A stretch of 38,662 nt of DNA, from positions 1 to 38,662 of the IMG/VR virus record IMGVR_UViG_3300025030_000259; one strand, written 5' to 3'. Below are positions 1 through 7,901 of this stretch, one piece after another. Position 1 is the stretch's first letter. The number at the start of each line of letters is the position of its first letter. The DNA comes from a virus. The notes below the pieces were generated by a model. The model searched no databases. It was not told the origin of the DNA and saw only the letters and a list, made by a program, of their open reading frames with translations. The translations under genes were made by a program, and so were the position numbers.

Positions 1-752
1 CCTAGAGCAAGCTCACCTTTCTTGAGAACAATGTCTGCCTTAGCTGTCACCAGGCCGAGAGTTGATCGGTAATTTTCTACTGCCAGCATGACTGTGGCCT
101 TGCTCGCCTCAAACTTGCGGGTTTCTTCGCTTTCATAAATTTTCGCCAAGGCGTCGATCAATTGCGCGCTGGCGTTGATGATCCCGAGGTTGTACTGTAC
201 TGCCAGACGTGCGGATTCCTCCAGTATCTTGCCGCTGGAGTCGGTCAGACGTTTGCTACTTTCGTTACTGGCCTCGGTCTGCTTGGCAGCGACGCCTCCG
301 GGAGGCATATCAAACCCTCGGGAACTGAAAGTCGTCGTTACCTCATTATAGGCGATAGCACGCTCCGCTGTAACCCTTGCTGTCTCTCTGGAAAACATGG
401 CCGCTTCAGCTGTACCAAGTCCTGTACTGTATGTGGCGATGTCGGTCTCAAGTCTGCCTTTGAGTGCTGTAAGTAACGCATCTGAGAAACCTGCTCCGGT
501 GCCTGCGATAGTACCTGGGTGTGAGTCTACGATTGTCCCGATCTCAGCAGCGAGGGCGGCGATGTCTGCCTCAACAGTATTAGACCCCAAAGTAGCTTCT
601 ATATCAGTAAAGCGAGAGTTCATCAGGTCTGCTGCCCATACCGCCCAAGCCCCGGCATCAGCATATTTTGCTGTCAGCATCGACCATGCTTGAGCGCGGG
701 CGTTGTCTGTCGTTGGATCTGGTATGGTAAAATCAGGTACGGGTAAGGTCAT
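1..752 (-). CDS. Phage tail/structural protein, C-terminus beyond window edge
   Basis: An open frame runs on the minus strand from an ATG at 750-752 to the left edge, about 250 codons, with no stop. The start follows a good ribosome binding site (AAAGGAGC, 6-7 bases upstream). The protein opens MTLPVPDFTIPDP, is Ala/Thr/Glu-rich, and is predicted mostly helical after residue 20. It contains a SSRGFDMPPGG motif near residue 145; from memory, RGF-x-(L/M)-PPG motifs occur in large phage tail proteins. It is the most downstream visible gene of the late leftward unit, after small tail proteins, so a tail fibre or tail-associated role is inferred. The motif recognition is moderate and the exact function is unknown. 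Longer-looking plus-strand frames opposite it are antisense shadows. Confidence 0.7.
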   Translation of the reverse strand, partial: MTLPVPDFTIPDPTTDNARAQAWSMLTAKYADAGAWAVWAADLMNSRFTDIEATLGSNTVEADIAALAAEIGTIVDSHPGTIAGTGAGFSDALLTALKGRLETDIATYSTGLGTAEAAMFSRETARVTAERAIAYNEVTTTFSSRGFDMPPGGVAAKQTEASNESSKRLTDSSGKILEESARLAVQYNLGIINASAQLIDALAKIYESEETRKFEASKATVMLAVENYRSTLGLVTAKADIVLKKGELAL

Positions 753-764
753 GGTCTGGCTCCT

Positions 765-1400
765 TTAGAAACTCTCACTGAGGTCAACGGTATCAAGGCC
801 CGTGGTATCTATGGTTATGGACTGGCTGAGTGATGAGCAAGAAATGGTTACGGTGGTGCCTTTAATCACCGATAGTTGTGCATATCCTGCGGCGTTGGTC
901 GTTGTTGAGATGGACTCAGTGCCGATGATTATGCCTGATATGGTGTCAGCAATGGCGTGGCTGGCTGTGACGGTCACACCGGCCCAACCAAGCTGTGTAT
1001 CCAGACCACCAACCGTACTGGCTATGGTGCGCGTTTCTCTACCTGCCGCACTACCGTCGATCTTGGCAATGGTCGTGCTGATGATGCAGTAGTCGCCACC
1101 CACAACAGCTGCGTCAGTCACCGTAGCATAGTCCACCGAAGTTATAGTCACTCCGAGGATAGGGTTGGATATGGTTGACACGAAATAGTATACTCCCGTA
1201 GTACGGTTGGTTATATCTTCGACAGGGATGCTCAAAGTCATTTTATCTGAGGTGCGCACCAACGCTTTTGTGTAAACCGCTGTACCTGGATATACTAAGT
1301 ACATTGATACATTACCAACCCAATCTGAGGTCAAAGATGGAAAGTCTGTAGATGCGAAAGTGGCAGAATATGCCAAACCCTTTTTCAGTATAATGCTCAT
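765..1400 (-). CDS. Putative phage structural protein with C-terminal Ig-like/carboxypeptidase-regulatory-like domain
   Basis: This 211-residue protein is rich in Thr, Ser, Val and Ile and poor in charge, as expected for an all-beta virion protein. The N-terminus (MSIILKKG, then Tyr/Phe/Thr-rich strands) resembles proteins that modify a value or bind a partner in tail tips, but I recognise no named family. The last 60 residues (GVTVTASHAIADTISGIIIG to the end, with TTTNAAGYAQLSVIKG) look like an Ig-like or CarboxypepD-regulatory-like fold, common in phage tail adhesins. The ATG follows a GAGGTG site and lies one base after the stop of the upstream gene, so it is translationally coupled. The role in tail or adsorption apparatus is inferred from position. 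Confidence 0.75.
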   Translation of the reverse strand: MSIILKKGLAYSATFASTDFPSLTSDWVGNVSMYLVYPGTAVYTKALVRTSDKMTLSIPVEDITNRTTGVYYFVSTISNPILGVTITSVDYATVTDAAVVGGDYCIISTTIAKIDGSAAGRETRTIASTVGGLDTQLGWAGVTVTASHAIADTISGIIIGTESISTTTNAAGYAQLSVIKGTTVTISCSSLSQSITIDTTGLDTVDLSESF

Positions 1401-1401
1401 C

Positions 1402-1596
1402 TCACACCTCAGTCATAGCGAATCTTATGTTGGTTGGTGTCATGGTGAATGTGTACACCACCTCTACCTGCTCCATGTGTGTGCTATCGTAGGTCACACC
1501 GGCAGCATATATACCCTGCTCGGTCAAACCCCTAGCTACAGTTCTACCATCTTCGGCTACACTACCATGAGCATATCTTCCAGCAGCGGTCATCAT
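1402..1596 (-). CDS. Small hypothetical phage tail-region protein (64 aa)
   Basis: I chose the tandem ATG ATG at 1596/1593 as start, because it comes two bases after the TAG stop of the upstream gene. A longer in-frame start at 1698 would overlap that gene by 100 bases and adds a Cys/Arg-rich sequence unlike the rest. The protein (MMTAAGRYAHGSVAEDGR...) is small and polar and ends in a beta-rich stretch (VEVVYTFTMTPTNIRFAM). The ribosome binding site is weak (ATAGGC), consistent with coupling by termination-reinitiation. No family recognised; presumably a minor tail component because both neighbours are. Confidence 0.6.
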   Translation of the reverse strand: MMTAAGRYAHGSVAEDGRTVARGLTEQGIYAAGVTYDSTHMEQVEVVYTFTMTPTNIRFAMTEV

Positions 1597-1598
1597 GA

Positions 1599-1943
1599 CT
1601 AGCCTATTACCACAAAATCGACATACGATGATGGGTCGTATAATGTTCCGCTTGCTCTGACAGTGAGCTCTACATTTGCTGTAGACCTGGTGATCCAAGC
1701 ACCTGTAAGATACTCCGTAGTACCGAAGCCGAAAAAGACCGCGTACTTGTCGGTGAGCAACGCTTCTGTGAAGGTGAACAAGAAATCACCTGTGCTTACT
1801 TGGGATATACTTTCGATGTTATAACAGGACGCTGAGTCCACGCCGGTAGCATAGAATCTACCTTTGGCCAGCACAGTTGGACCTTCCCCGCCTCCTCCCG
1901 CTAAGGGTGTCGGTACAAGGGAGTTTAAAAGTTTAATGCTCAT
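1599..1943 (-). CDS. Small hypothetical phage structural protein (114 aa)
   Basis: The gene starts at an ATG with a strong AAGGAGG site. The N-terminus, MSIKLLNSLVPTPLAGGGG, has a Pro/Gly linker, followed by a compact beta-rich domain (Phe-Thr-Phe, Val-Phe-Phe-Gly-Phe and Val-Glu-Leu-Thr-Val strands). It is similar in size and composition to the next gene upstream. It sits between two other small virion-type genes in the tail region; I infer a minor tail or adhesin-associated protein. No catalytic motif is visible. Confidence 0.7.
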   Translation of the reverse strand: MSIKLLNSLVPTPLAGGGGEGPTVLAKGRFYATGVDSASCYNIESISQVSTGDFLFTFTEALLTDKYAVFFGFGTTEYLTGAWITRSTANVELTVRASGTLYDPSSYVDFVVIG

Positions 1944-1952
1944 ACCGCCTCC

Positions 1953-2243
1953 TTATTTCGTGGTCATGCCGTCGCAGCAGAGACTATTACTGACAGCGTT
2001 GGTATTCTTCACGCGGTAATACTTGGTGTTGGTGCAATGCAGGAACATACCCATCCACGATCCTGCGCCGGTGACGGTATCCACTGTTACTGCTGTCGTG
2101 CCGTCATAGAACTCCAGAATGGCATCAGTACTGTGGCTGATATTGTGCACTACTACCTCAACTCCCGCTGCCGGCTGCATGTTGAAATACGCATTTTGAG
2201 CAACCGCCGATACCCCAAGATTGTAAACATCTCCTGCTGCCAT
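1953..2243 (-). CDS. Small hypothetical phage structural protein (96 aa)
   Basis: A strong AAAGGAG site precedes the ATG. The sequence (MAAGDVYNLGVSAVAQNAYF... GVEVVVHNISHSTDAILEFYDG) reads as a single small beta-sandwich with regularly spaced hydrophobic residues. This pattern is frequent among small phage head or tail decoration proteins. Position in the tail portion of the late operon suggests a virion protein. No named family recognised. Confidence 0.7.
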   Translation of the reverse strand: MAAGDVYNLGVSAVAQNAYFNMQPAAGVEVVVHNISHSTDAILEFYDGTTAVTVDTVTGAGSWMGMFLHCTNTKYYRVKNTNAVSNSLCCDGMTTK

Positions 2244-2244
2244 A

Positions 2245-3147
2245 TTAGTTCTCCTTTATAGTGCGAACTTTTGAGTATTCTTGGATTGCCTTGGCATACA
2301 CCCACGAGCAGTTATCCGGTTTTACGTACGATAAGTCAACATCAAAAGGTGGTTTTGTAGTATATGCCCCTTTATAGAAGTACCCTTTGGGTTGCATTGT
2401 CTCAGTCACGCCTGCCATGTGTAAGATATTCCGCATAGGCCAGACATGAGCTGCGTCAGTAGGCCACGCAAAACTGAGTGGGTTACAAGCAAACACACAA
2501 CACTCCCCCCTTTTTTCTCGGCGGTACAGTTCATAAAGTATCGCCCACATGCTTGCTGTCCACTCTTGTACGTGGTGGTATCGACAAGGGTAGGTTTTTA
2601 AGAACTGATACATCTCTATGCATTTTAGTTCTATGCGCGTCCAAAACGCTTCGTCGAAAAGGTGCGCCATCAAATACTGAGCGCCGATAATCGCAGTTCT
2701 GCTCCGTGCATATCCTTCATCGATATCAGCGATGCGGCATAAATGGCCGAGTATGTTGGCGTCTACCTGGTCGAGATATGCAGGGCCTATGTAGTCCCTG
2801 ACAGAACTCCCCAAAACATCGTCGCCGACTGGTTCAGGTATACAGTCAAAAGACCTGTAGAATGTATCTGCGTCTGTTATTAGTACTGGCCCTCTCGGAT
2901 TTATGCTCCTCACCCATTTCTTCAGTAGATATGGTTGAATGCTGGGTGCGTATGACTTGTCAAGCCGGTCGTCACGGAGTAGTGTTACATTAGCGTGGTC
3001 GGCTAACTGCCGAAGCCGTGCGCTAGGTCGTCAGGTATATCCAGCAAGTATGTGTAAGTCGTACCCAAGGCTCTTTAAATTCCACGCTAGCAACTCCGCC
3101 TGCCATGTGAGATATATATTATCTTGTATGCAAGTTACGATCTTCAC
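2245..3147 (-). pseudogene. Glycosyltransferase-like protein interrupted by in-frame TGA at codon 39
   Basis: Reading from a GTG at 3147 (GTGA overlap with the upstream gene) gives a 300-codon frame with one stop, TGA, at 3031-3033. Both sides read as one protein of a glycosyltransferase-like family common in phages. Before the stop: an Ile-Val-Thr-Cys-Ile start, YLTWQAELLAWNLKSLGYDL and HILAGY. After it: LRQLADHANVTLLRDDR, YAPSIQPYLLKKW, the DxD-type TDADTFY (residues 91-97), GAQYLMAHLFDEAFW, FAWPTD, HMAGV and FYKGAY. The uninterrupted part after the stop could restart only at GTG 2913, which would drop about 78 residues, so the gene is either inactive, read through, or affected by a sequence error. 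The TGA is followed by C, a context often permissive for readthrough. Other genes here end in TGA, so TGA is a genuine stop in this phage. A role in modifying virion or host glycans is inferred. Confidence 0.7.
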
Positions 3148-4019
3148 GCCCTGACCCCCCACCACTCTGTATGTGTCTGTAGCAAAGCATGAAACAATAC
3201 AGACCCATTCCCCAGTACCGCAGTGGTGTATGCATGAATCGCATCAATAACATAATATGCATCAATATGTTTCCCGGAAAAGTCAAAATCCACGACATAT
3301 TCATGTCCTGGTACGCTGGTGAATGCTGCATTGAGCACCCACGATCCCCCTACGTATATATAATCATCAATGCGGCCTGCAAAAGCTGCTGTTACATCCC
3401 CCACCACATAAAAACCTGGTATTGACCCACCTGACGGCATACCCTCCAGCACCTCAGGGTGATACCCCCAAGACGTTAGCGGTTGACCGGTGAAATTCGC
3501 GTAGCAGGCGACCAGCTCTGCGTCAGTCTTATCTGGGAAGGTCGCGCTACAATTATCTTTACCTACCGTCAAGCTCCAGTTAATCCCTCCATAACCATCC
3601 AAAGGTGGTGAGATTTCACCCTCGTGCATCTTAAACCATGTATATGGATCTGCCGTGGTTGTGGTCGTACCTCCAGTTGTTGTGGTCGTCGTACCCCCCA
3701 TAGTAGTTGTAGTTGTGCCGCCGCTGGTAGTCGTAGTAGTTGTCCCTGCTGTAGTAGTGGTGGTGGTCGATGTTGTCGTAGTCGATGTAGTACTGCCTGA
3801 AGTGGTGGTGGTTGTTACAACTATCTGCACCACCTCACGATCAAAGCATATTTCGCAACGAGCTACTACTCCGGGTGCGATCTCGACAAACCTATACCCA
3901 CTACTTAGGTGTCCTAGTGCCATCTGCTGCTTCAAGATGCGCATCTGAGCCATAGCCTGCGCATGATATAGATTTTTCTCGTAATCAGCGTCACGCAGTA
4001 TGGGTGTAGGGATCAGCAC
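3144..4019 (-). CDS. Appendage/tail protein with Thr-rich repeat linker
   Basis: The 291-residue protein has three parts. Residues 1-67 form a charged helical N-terminus (YEKNLYHAQAMAQMRILKQQ) with a Cys-x2-Cys pair (CEIC). Residues about 68-125 are a low-complexity linker of Thr runs separated by Ser, Gly-Gly or Met-Gly-Gly. The rest is a globular C-terminal domain (Trp, Tyr, Phe-rich, beta-type). Such a layout, virion-anchoring part plus flexible linker plus exposed domain, suits a surface appendage or receptor-binding protein. It starts at GTG overlapping the TAG of the upstream gene and ends by overlapping the interrupted glycosyltransferase-like gene. The Thr-rich linker could be a glycosylation substrate for that neighbour; that is speculation. 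Confidence 0.75.
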   Translation of the reverse strand: MLIPTPILRDADYEKNLYHAQAMAQMRILKQQMALGHLSSGYRFVEIAPGVVARCEICFDREVVQIVVTTTTTSGSTTSTTTTSTTTTTTAGTTTTTTSGGTTTTTMGGTTTTTTGGTTTTTADPYTWFKMHEGEISPPLDGYGGINWSLTVGKDNCSATFPDKTDAELVACYANFTGQPLTSWGYHPEVLEGMPSGGSIPGFYVVGDVTAAFAGRIDDYIYVGGSWVLNAAFTSVPGHEYVVDFDFSGKHIDAYYVIDAIHAYTTAVLGNGSVLFHALLQTHTEWWGVRA

Positions 4020-5377
4020 TAGCGTGTCCGTTTGGATGCTGCGAACACAGCTCGCAGTTCTTCAAGCCGAAATGCTCCTGAGGTACACTCGACCTTGACT
4101 GAGAGGTGGTTGCCTAGTTTTTCATGTGGGGTTTTGATGCGGTAGTTTGAGACACCGACTAATTCAGCAATAACCTCACGTACCCATGACTTGCCTTCCT
4201 GGTCTGTAACAGTGATGAGCATCTCTCCACTCATTGTCCCAGTAAAATAAAGAGAGTCCATAATCTTGAACCCTGGTGCTGACAAGTCAGAGTACGGTAG
4301 TGTCAAACCACATGTGAAATTTTCAGTGGTATCGATGTCTGCCCCTGATTTGCATATATTCTGCCCTACAGCAAAATAAGTCTCACCCCCCCACACGCAA
4401 ACCTTGGTTATTCCGAAGGTATCGCGCTTGAGAAAGGTCTTTGTCCTAAAGTCATACTCGACCCCGCAAAGATCGCCGAAGGCCAGATACTTACCATTTT
4501 GAACTGTAGAGCAATACCATGTGTTGTTGAGCGCACCTACTTTATCAATCTTATCTACTGTGAGGCTAACTATACCTCCATCCACAGCAGTATATACTCC
4601 GTCGTCACACAGCCAAATGTGAGCATTGCCGTAGACCTTGGAGATGAAACCGCTGAATAACGTATTGTCGATAACCGCGCAAGGGTAGAATTTCTTGGCA
4701 AAGTCGTGAGGGCCGGTTCCGCTATAAACGCTTACCCCCTCGTTGTGTGTGGTGGTTAGAGTACCAGCCACAGCACCAGCTTGCAGCACAGCGTACTGCG
4801 ACCCTATGTGGTTGTCTCCGAGAGCGTAAAGGTCGTAGGCGTAATTCTCCGAGTATTGCAAGAAACGAGGGTCGGCGTGATTGATCGCGTACAGCTTGGC
4901 GTTGTAGATAAATGCGTGGTCAAAGGCAGGCATAGCTGAGAAAGGGGTAGATATCGCAGGGCCGGTATACGACCCAACCACTGCTTCAGTCATAGTCGTA
5001 GCAGGATTGATGCTCTTATAGACCTTCGTAGCAGTAGCTACGCGCACATCAAGTAGGGTATGCGTAATAGGTCCAGTTGTAGCAGGGAAGCGGTTTACGA
5101 TAGTGCTGCCGGTAGTCCACTCCTTGACGTTGGTGCCGTCGCTGAACATTAGCCGAGTATCTGCCGATAAGTCGGTAATAGTAGCACCGGTAGCCAAGGC
5201 TGTAACCAAGGGGGGCAGTTTCTCCAAACAACCGTCAGAAGTGGTCGTCAGATTGCGGCATTCGATCAGGTCTGTGTTACCTGCCTCTTTATCTTTAGGG
5301 TTTGTTACAAGCGTCTGCGTTCCGAACGCCCGAGCATCGTTTAACCCTAGACATTTACGGAATAAAATCGCTTCCAT
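4019..5377 (-). CDS. Large phage tail protein, probable tail tube/hub beta-propeller
   Basis: The protein has 452 residues, starting MEAILFRKCLGLNDA. It has the Gly/Asn/Thr/Tyr/Asp-rich pattern with repeated short beta strands typical of phage tail tubular or stabilisation (P22 gp10-like) proteins, which form a beta-propeller hub at the portal exit. Examples are FDHAFIYNAKLYAINHADPR, HIWLCDDGVYTAVDGG and TKVCVWGGETYFAVG. It lies immediately downstream of the adaptor gene, the usual order portal-capsid-adaptor-hub in short-tailed phages. The ATG follows GAGAGG. Assignment is by order and composition rather than a diagnostic motif; a tail-tip protein is the alternative. Confidence 0.75.
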   Translation of the reverse strand: MEAILFRKCLGLNDARAFGTQTLVTNPKDKEAGNTDLIECRNLTTTSDGCLEKLPPLVTALATGATITDLSADTRLMFSDGTNVKEWTTGSTIVNRFPATTGPITHTLLDVRVATATKVYKSINPATTMTEAVVGSYTGPAISTPFSAMPAFDHAFIYNAKLYAINHADPRFLQYSENYAYDLYALGDNHIGSQYAVLQAGAVAGTLTTTHNEGVSVYSGTGPHDFAKKFYPCAVIDNTLFSGFISKVYGNAHIWLCDDGVYTAVDGGIVSLTVDKIDKVGALNNTWYCSTVQNGKYLAFGDLCGVEYDFRTKTFLKRDTFGITKVCVWGGETYFAVGQNICKSGADIDTTENFTCGLTLPYSDLSAPGFKIMDSLYFTGTMSGEMLITVTDQEGKSWVREVIAELVGVSNYRIKTPHEKLGNHLSVKVECTSGAFRLEELRAVFAASKRTR

Positions 5378-5430
5378 TATTTAAACCTCTCACGCCTTAC
5401 AGGTATCAACCATACGCCTCTCTGACCCAT

Positions 5431-6093
5431 TTAAACTACATACAGCGTATTCGGTACTACGTCGGTATACTCTCCAGTCAGGCGGCGATAGGCTGTCTTG
5501 CCATCTCGGATATACTCTTTGAAATTCTGGAGGTGGTCGCCAGCCTTGACCGGATCTTGCAGCTCGCGGTCGTGGTCGCCGAACGCCTTGTGTGCGGCGT
5601 ACTCCACCAGTCCCAGATGGAACTCCTCTGGGATGGCTGGCTCGGTGTCGTACTCACCGTTGGCGTCCTTGTGGTTCAAGGCTACCAGGCTGCGTCGATG
5701 CACTCTGAGATTTAGCGTCACTCCTGCCAGTACCGGCTCGATGAGCGTGACGTATCTTGTCTCAAGATCAGTGCGGTAGTGAACCGGACTCTGTGGAGCG
5801 TTATCGGCAAAATCTGCATCACTGAAGGTCTTGCCCACGCCGTCGATCAGTTGCCGCGCACCGTCCCAGATAGAACGCACCGCGATAATACGGGGGTCGA
5901 TGGCGTAATCCTGCTGCCCCAGCACCGTGACGATGCTGTAGGTGCTCTTGTCCGTCCAGAAGCCGGTCTGCTCACAGAACTTGTCCTGCCCTTCGGACAG
6001 CCACGCCATCAGGCGCAGGTCTGACCAGGCATAGGGGGAGCGGGTGTCGTCCACCACGTCTCTGAGTTCTTCGAGCAGCTCGGTTCTGGTCAC
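5431..6093 (-). CDS. Phage adaptor (head-tail connector) protein
   Basis: This 220-residue protein matches the phage adaptor family: LLEELRDVVDDTRSPYAWSD, then LMAWLSEGQDKFCEQTGFW, the hydrophobic IVTVLGQQDYAIDPRIIAVR, and a C-terminal helical part with PAIPEEFHLGLVEYAAHKAF and KEYIRDGKTAYRRLTGEY. Proteins of this family form the ring below the portal that closes the packaged head and connects to the tail. The start is GTG with an AAGGAGCC site. Position between capsid-associated and tail genes agrees. Confidence 0.85.
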   Translation of the reverse strand: MTRTELLEELRDVVDDTRSPYAWSDLRLMAWLSEGQDKFCEQTGFWTDKSTYSIVTVLGQQDYAIDPRIIAVRSIWDGARQLIDGVGKTFSDADFADNAPQSPVHYRTDLETRYVTLIEPVLAGVTLNLRVHRRSLVALNHKDANGEYDTEPAIPEEFHLGLVEYAAHKAFGDHDRELQDPVKAGDHLQNFKEYIRDGKTAYRRLTGEYTDVVPNTLYVV

Positions 6094-6103
6094 GGTCGGC
6101 TCC

Positions 6104-6460
6104 TTACTTGCGGGTTTGGTATGGCCCCTCTACCTTCTGGTAGGGGATAGCTGGGTACGGCTGCCATGTGAAGTATTCTGTCCCGTCGGCGTTGACGTGC
6201 TTTACCTGGCGAGAGGCTACAGCGTTCTGAAGCACGTTGATGAATGCCTGCGGGATGTTGGGTACGTCCTCACCGCGACGGATCTGGAGCACCTCACCGT
6301 TGACGCCAATCACCTCGAACTCAGGCAGATGCTCTACGTGAGCGATGTTGATGGTGTAGAAGGGTGGTGCGTACTCAGGCTTACCCTTGTAGAACTTGTT
6401 AGCGGTAAAAGGTACTTTTTCTGCGGCGACATCCAGACCTAAATCAAGAGTTGGTTCCAT
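6104..6460 (-). CDS. Hypothetical virion-region protein (118 aa)
   Basis: A 118-residue soluble protein starting MEPTLDLGLDVAAEKVPF and ending with a Trp/Tyr/Pro-rich tail (TWQPYPAIPYQKVEGPYQ). It has no membrane segment and no catalytic motif that I can see. The ATG follows AAAGGAC and lies two bases after the upstream stop. It is expressed with the adaptor gene directly downstream, so a structural or assembly role is likely. Confidence 0.7.
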   Translation of the reverse strand: MEPTLDLGLDVAAEKVPFTANKFYKGKPEYAPPFYTINIAHVEHLPEFEVIGVNGEVLQIRRGEDVPNIPQAFINVLQNAVASRQVKHVNADGTEYFTWQPYPAIPYQKVEGPYQTRK

Positions 6461-6462
6461 TG

Positions 6463-6756
6463 TTATGCAGTCCTTTCGTGTATGATGTGGGCTTTGACAG
6501 CCTGATACATTGCTTCGGATACCTCGATCTCGATGCCGCAGGGCAGGGAGAACAGTACCCCATTGATCGAGCCGGAGAGGTTCTGACCTTTACGCCCGTC
6601 GAGGGTGACGAGGTGGTTCTTGGGTTGGGGCGTTTCCTCTTCTTGAGTTGTGCCCTCTTCTGTCACTACCTCTTGGGTTGTGACCTCTTCTGTCACTTCC
6701 TCTTCTTGGGTTGTGACCTTTTCTGTCACTTCCTCGATTATCTTTTTGCGCGCCAT
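6463..6756 (-). CDS. Hypothetical protein with acidic Glu/Thr/Val repeat N-terminus (97 aa)
   Basis: Residues 3-42 are a repetitive, highly charged segment built from EEVT, KVTTQEEE and VTEEGTTQ blocks, encoded by imperfect direct DNA repeats at about 6642-6735. The C-terminal half (PKNHLVTLDGRKGQNLSG, then a beta-hairpin and a helix) looks like a small folded domain. The start overlaps the stop of the upstream gene (TGATG). The repeat copy number probably varies between relatives. Function unknown; likely a small virion accessory protein. Confidence 0.7.
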   Translation of the reverse strand: MARKKIIEEVTEKVTTQEEEVTEEVTTQEVVTEEGTTQEEETPQPKNHLVTLDGRKGQNLSGSINGVLFSLPCGIEIEVSEAMYQAVKAHIIHERTA

Positions 6757-7046
6757 CAGTCACCCCCTTTCATATCTTTAGTGGCTTCTTCAAAGGCTTT
6801 ATCAAACTCGGACTCATCCTTGAAGTCCTCCGACAGCAGCGGCATGAGATCCTCGATCAGTTCGGCGACCTCCTTGGTGTTCTTGGCGAGGTACTGCTTC
6901 TCGCAGGAGCCTGCATATTCGGAAGGGCCGCAGCAGCAGGAGGTCATCTTGGCAGTTTTCTTGGCCTCTTTCTTGAACTTAACCCTGACCTCAACGATGA
7001 AGCCGTTAGCTGCCTTGCCAACTGTGAGCATTTCAGACATATACAT
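6756..7046 (-). CDS. Hypothetical protein with CCC motif (96 aa)
   Basis: I chose the ATG at 7046 (MYMSEMLTVG...) because a GAGG site sits 6 bases before it; the frame extends six codons upstream to a TTG without a site. The N-terminal half is basic (VRVKFKKEAKKTAKM) and is followed by SCCCGPSEYAGSC, a Cys cluster that could bind metal. The C-terminal half is acidic and helical (ELIEDLMPLLSEDFKDESEF). It directly follows the terminator at 7080-7108, so its transcription depends on readthrough or another promoter. No family recognised. Confidence 0.65.
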   Translation of the reverse strand: MYMSEMLTVGKAANGFIVEVRVKFKKEAKKTAKMTSCCCGPSEYAGSCEKQYLAKNTKEVAELIEDLMPLLSEDFKDESEFDKAFEEATKDMKGGD

Positions 7047-7079
7047 TTTTGTCCTCACTTTCAAAACCTTAGATACCCC

Positions 7080-7108
7080 AAAAGCCCACTACCTTGTGAG
7101 TAGTGGGC
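7080..7108 (-). terminator. Rho-independent terminator downstream of capsid-accessory gene
   Basis: On the minus strand GCCCACTAC and GTAGTGGGC form a perfect 9-bp stem with a 7-base loop, followed at once by TTTT. It lies 21 bases after the stop of the gene at 7129-7890 and before the next small gene. It would reduce transcription of the tail genes relative to the capsid genes. Confidence 0.8.
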
Positions 7109-7128
7109 CGGGGCTGGGTAGGTGCTGG

Positions 7129-7890
7129 TTACGCCGGGTAGCCTGCCTTGGGTACGCAGCTCAAGTCGTAGTAGGTGTCGGTGATGCCGGTCGCATTCAG
7201 GCCGGTGGTGCCGGGGGTGAAGGTGTGCGTAGCATCCGTAGCGATCTTGAGCGCTCCGATGGGTGCCTGATTGGCTGGGATGGCCGGCAGCATGTTCTCG
7301 TTGTCGGTGCCAGGGGTCATGGTGACAACGCCGGTAGTACCGATGGAGGCCAGATACCAACGGAAAGAAGAAGCCGGGAGGGTTGACCCACCCAACGCCA
7401 CGTTGGTCTGGGTTGTCTGCTGGCCGCAGTGGCCGTCGATGCCGAACAGGAAGGTGTTGGCGGTCTTGACCCCTTTGGCTCCGATGATGGTCTGGGCGAC
7501 GGTTGCGGTAGTGGTTGGGTCGCCGACAGCCTTGGTCACAGTGGCAGTCACAGTGATGGCTTCGGTCGTAGTGGCAGGGGTGATGGTGATGACCGAACCG
7601 GCAACAGATGACGCAACCCCGACCAAGGCTTCGATTACCAGCTCCAGGGCGGTTGCCACGGCATCATCGTCGGCATCACCAGCAAGTACGGTATAATCGT
7701 CCGTCACTGTACCAGCCTCCGTAACTATCGAAACTGTGATGATATCATCGGTCTGCTTCGAGTCGATAGTCAGGGTATAGGTGTTGGTGGTCGCGTTGAC
7801 CGCCAGACCAGGCTTCGAGAAACTTCTCATGGATAATAGCGACCGCAGGGCGGTGCTTTCCATATCTCCGAGATTAATAGATCGATCCAT
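7129..7890 (-). CDS. Capsid-accessory/decoration-like protein, paralogue of the gene at 7902-8390
   Basis: The 253-residue protein shares its ends with the next gene upstream: MDRSINLGDMESTALRSLL at the start, MLPAIPANQAPIGALKIA and TFTPGTTGLNATG near residues 200-235, and YYDLSCVPKAGYP at the C-terminus. It differs by a Thr/Val/Ala-rich insertion of about 100 residues after residue 30 (VNATTNTYTLTIDSKQTDDI, then repeated TITPATTTEAITVTATV), probably an extra beta domain. Abundance of Thr/Ala/Gly and position next to the major capsid gene suggest a head decoration, fibre or minor capsid protein. The ATG has an AAGGGGG site. A terminator follows. Confidence 0.75.
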   Translation of the reverse strand: MDRSINLGDMESTALRSLLSMRSFSKPGLAVNATTNTYTLTIDSKQTDDIITVSIVTEAGTVTDDYTVLAGDADDDAVATALELVIEALVGVASSVAGSVITITPATTTEAITVTATVTKAVGDPTTTATVAQTIIGAKGVKTANTFLFGIDGHCGQQTTQTNVALGGSTLPASSFRWYLASIGTTGVVTMTPGTDNENMLPAIPANQAPIGALKIATDATHTFTPGTTGLNATGITDTYYDLSCVPKAGYPA

Positions 7891-7901
7891 GTCCAGCCCC
7901 C

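Noticed and set aside
3655-3948. Val-rich open frame (VVVVVP repeats)
   Set aside because: Shadow of the Thr-rich linker codons on the other strand.
6451-7386. 311-codon open frame on the plus strand
   Set aside because: Antisense to several small structural genes that have good sites and spacing; crosses the terminator at 7080.
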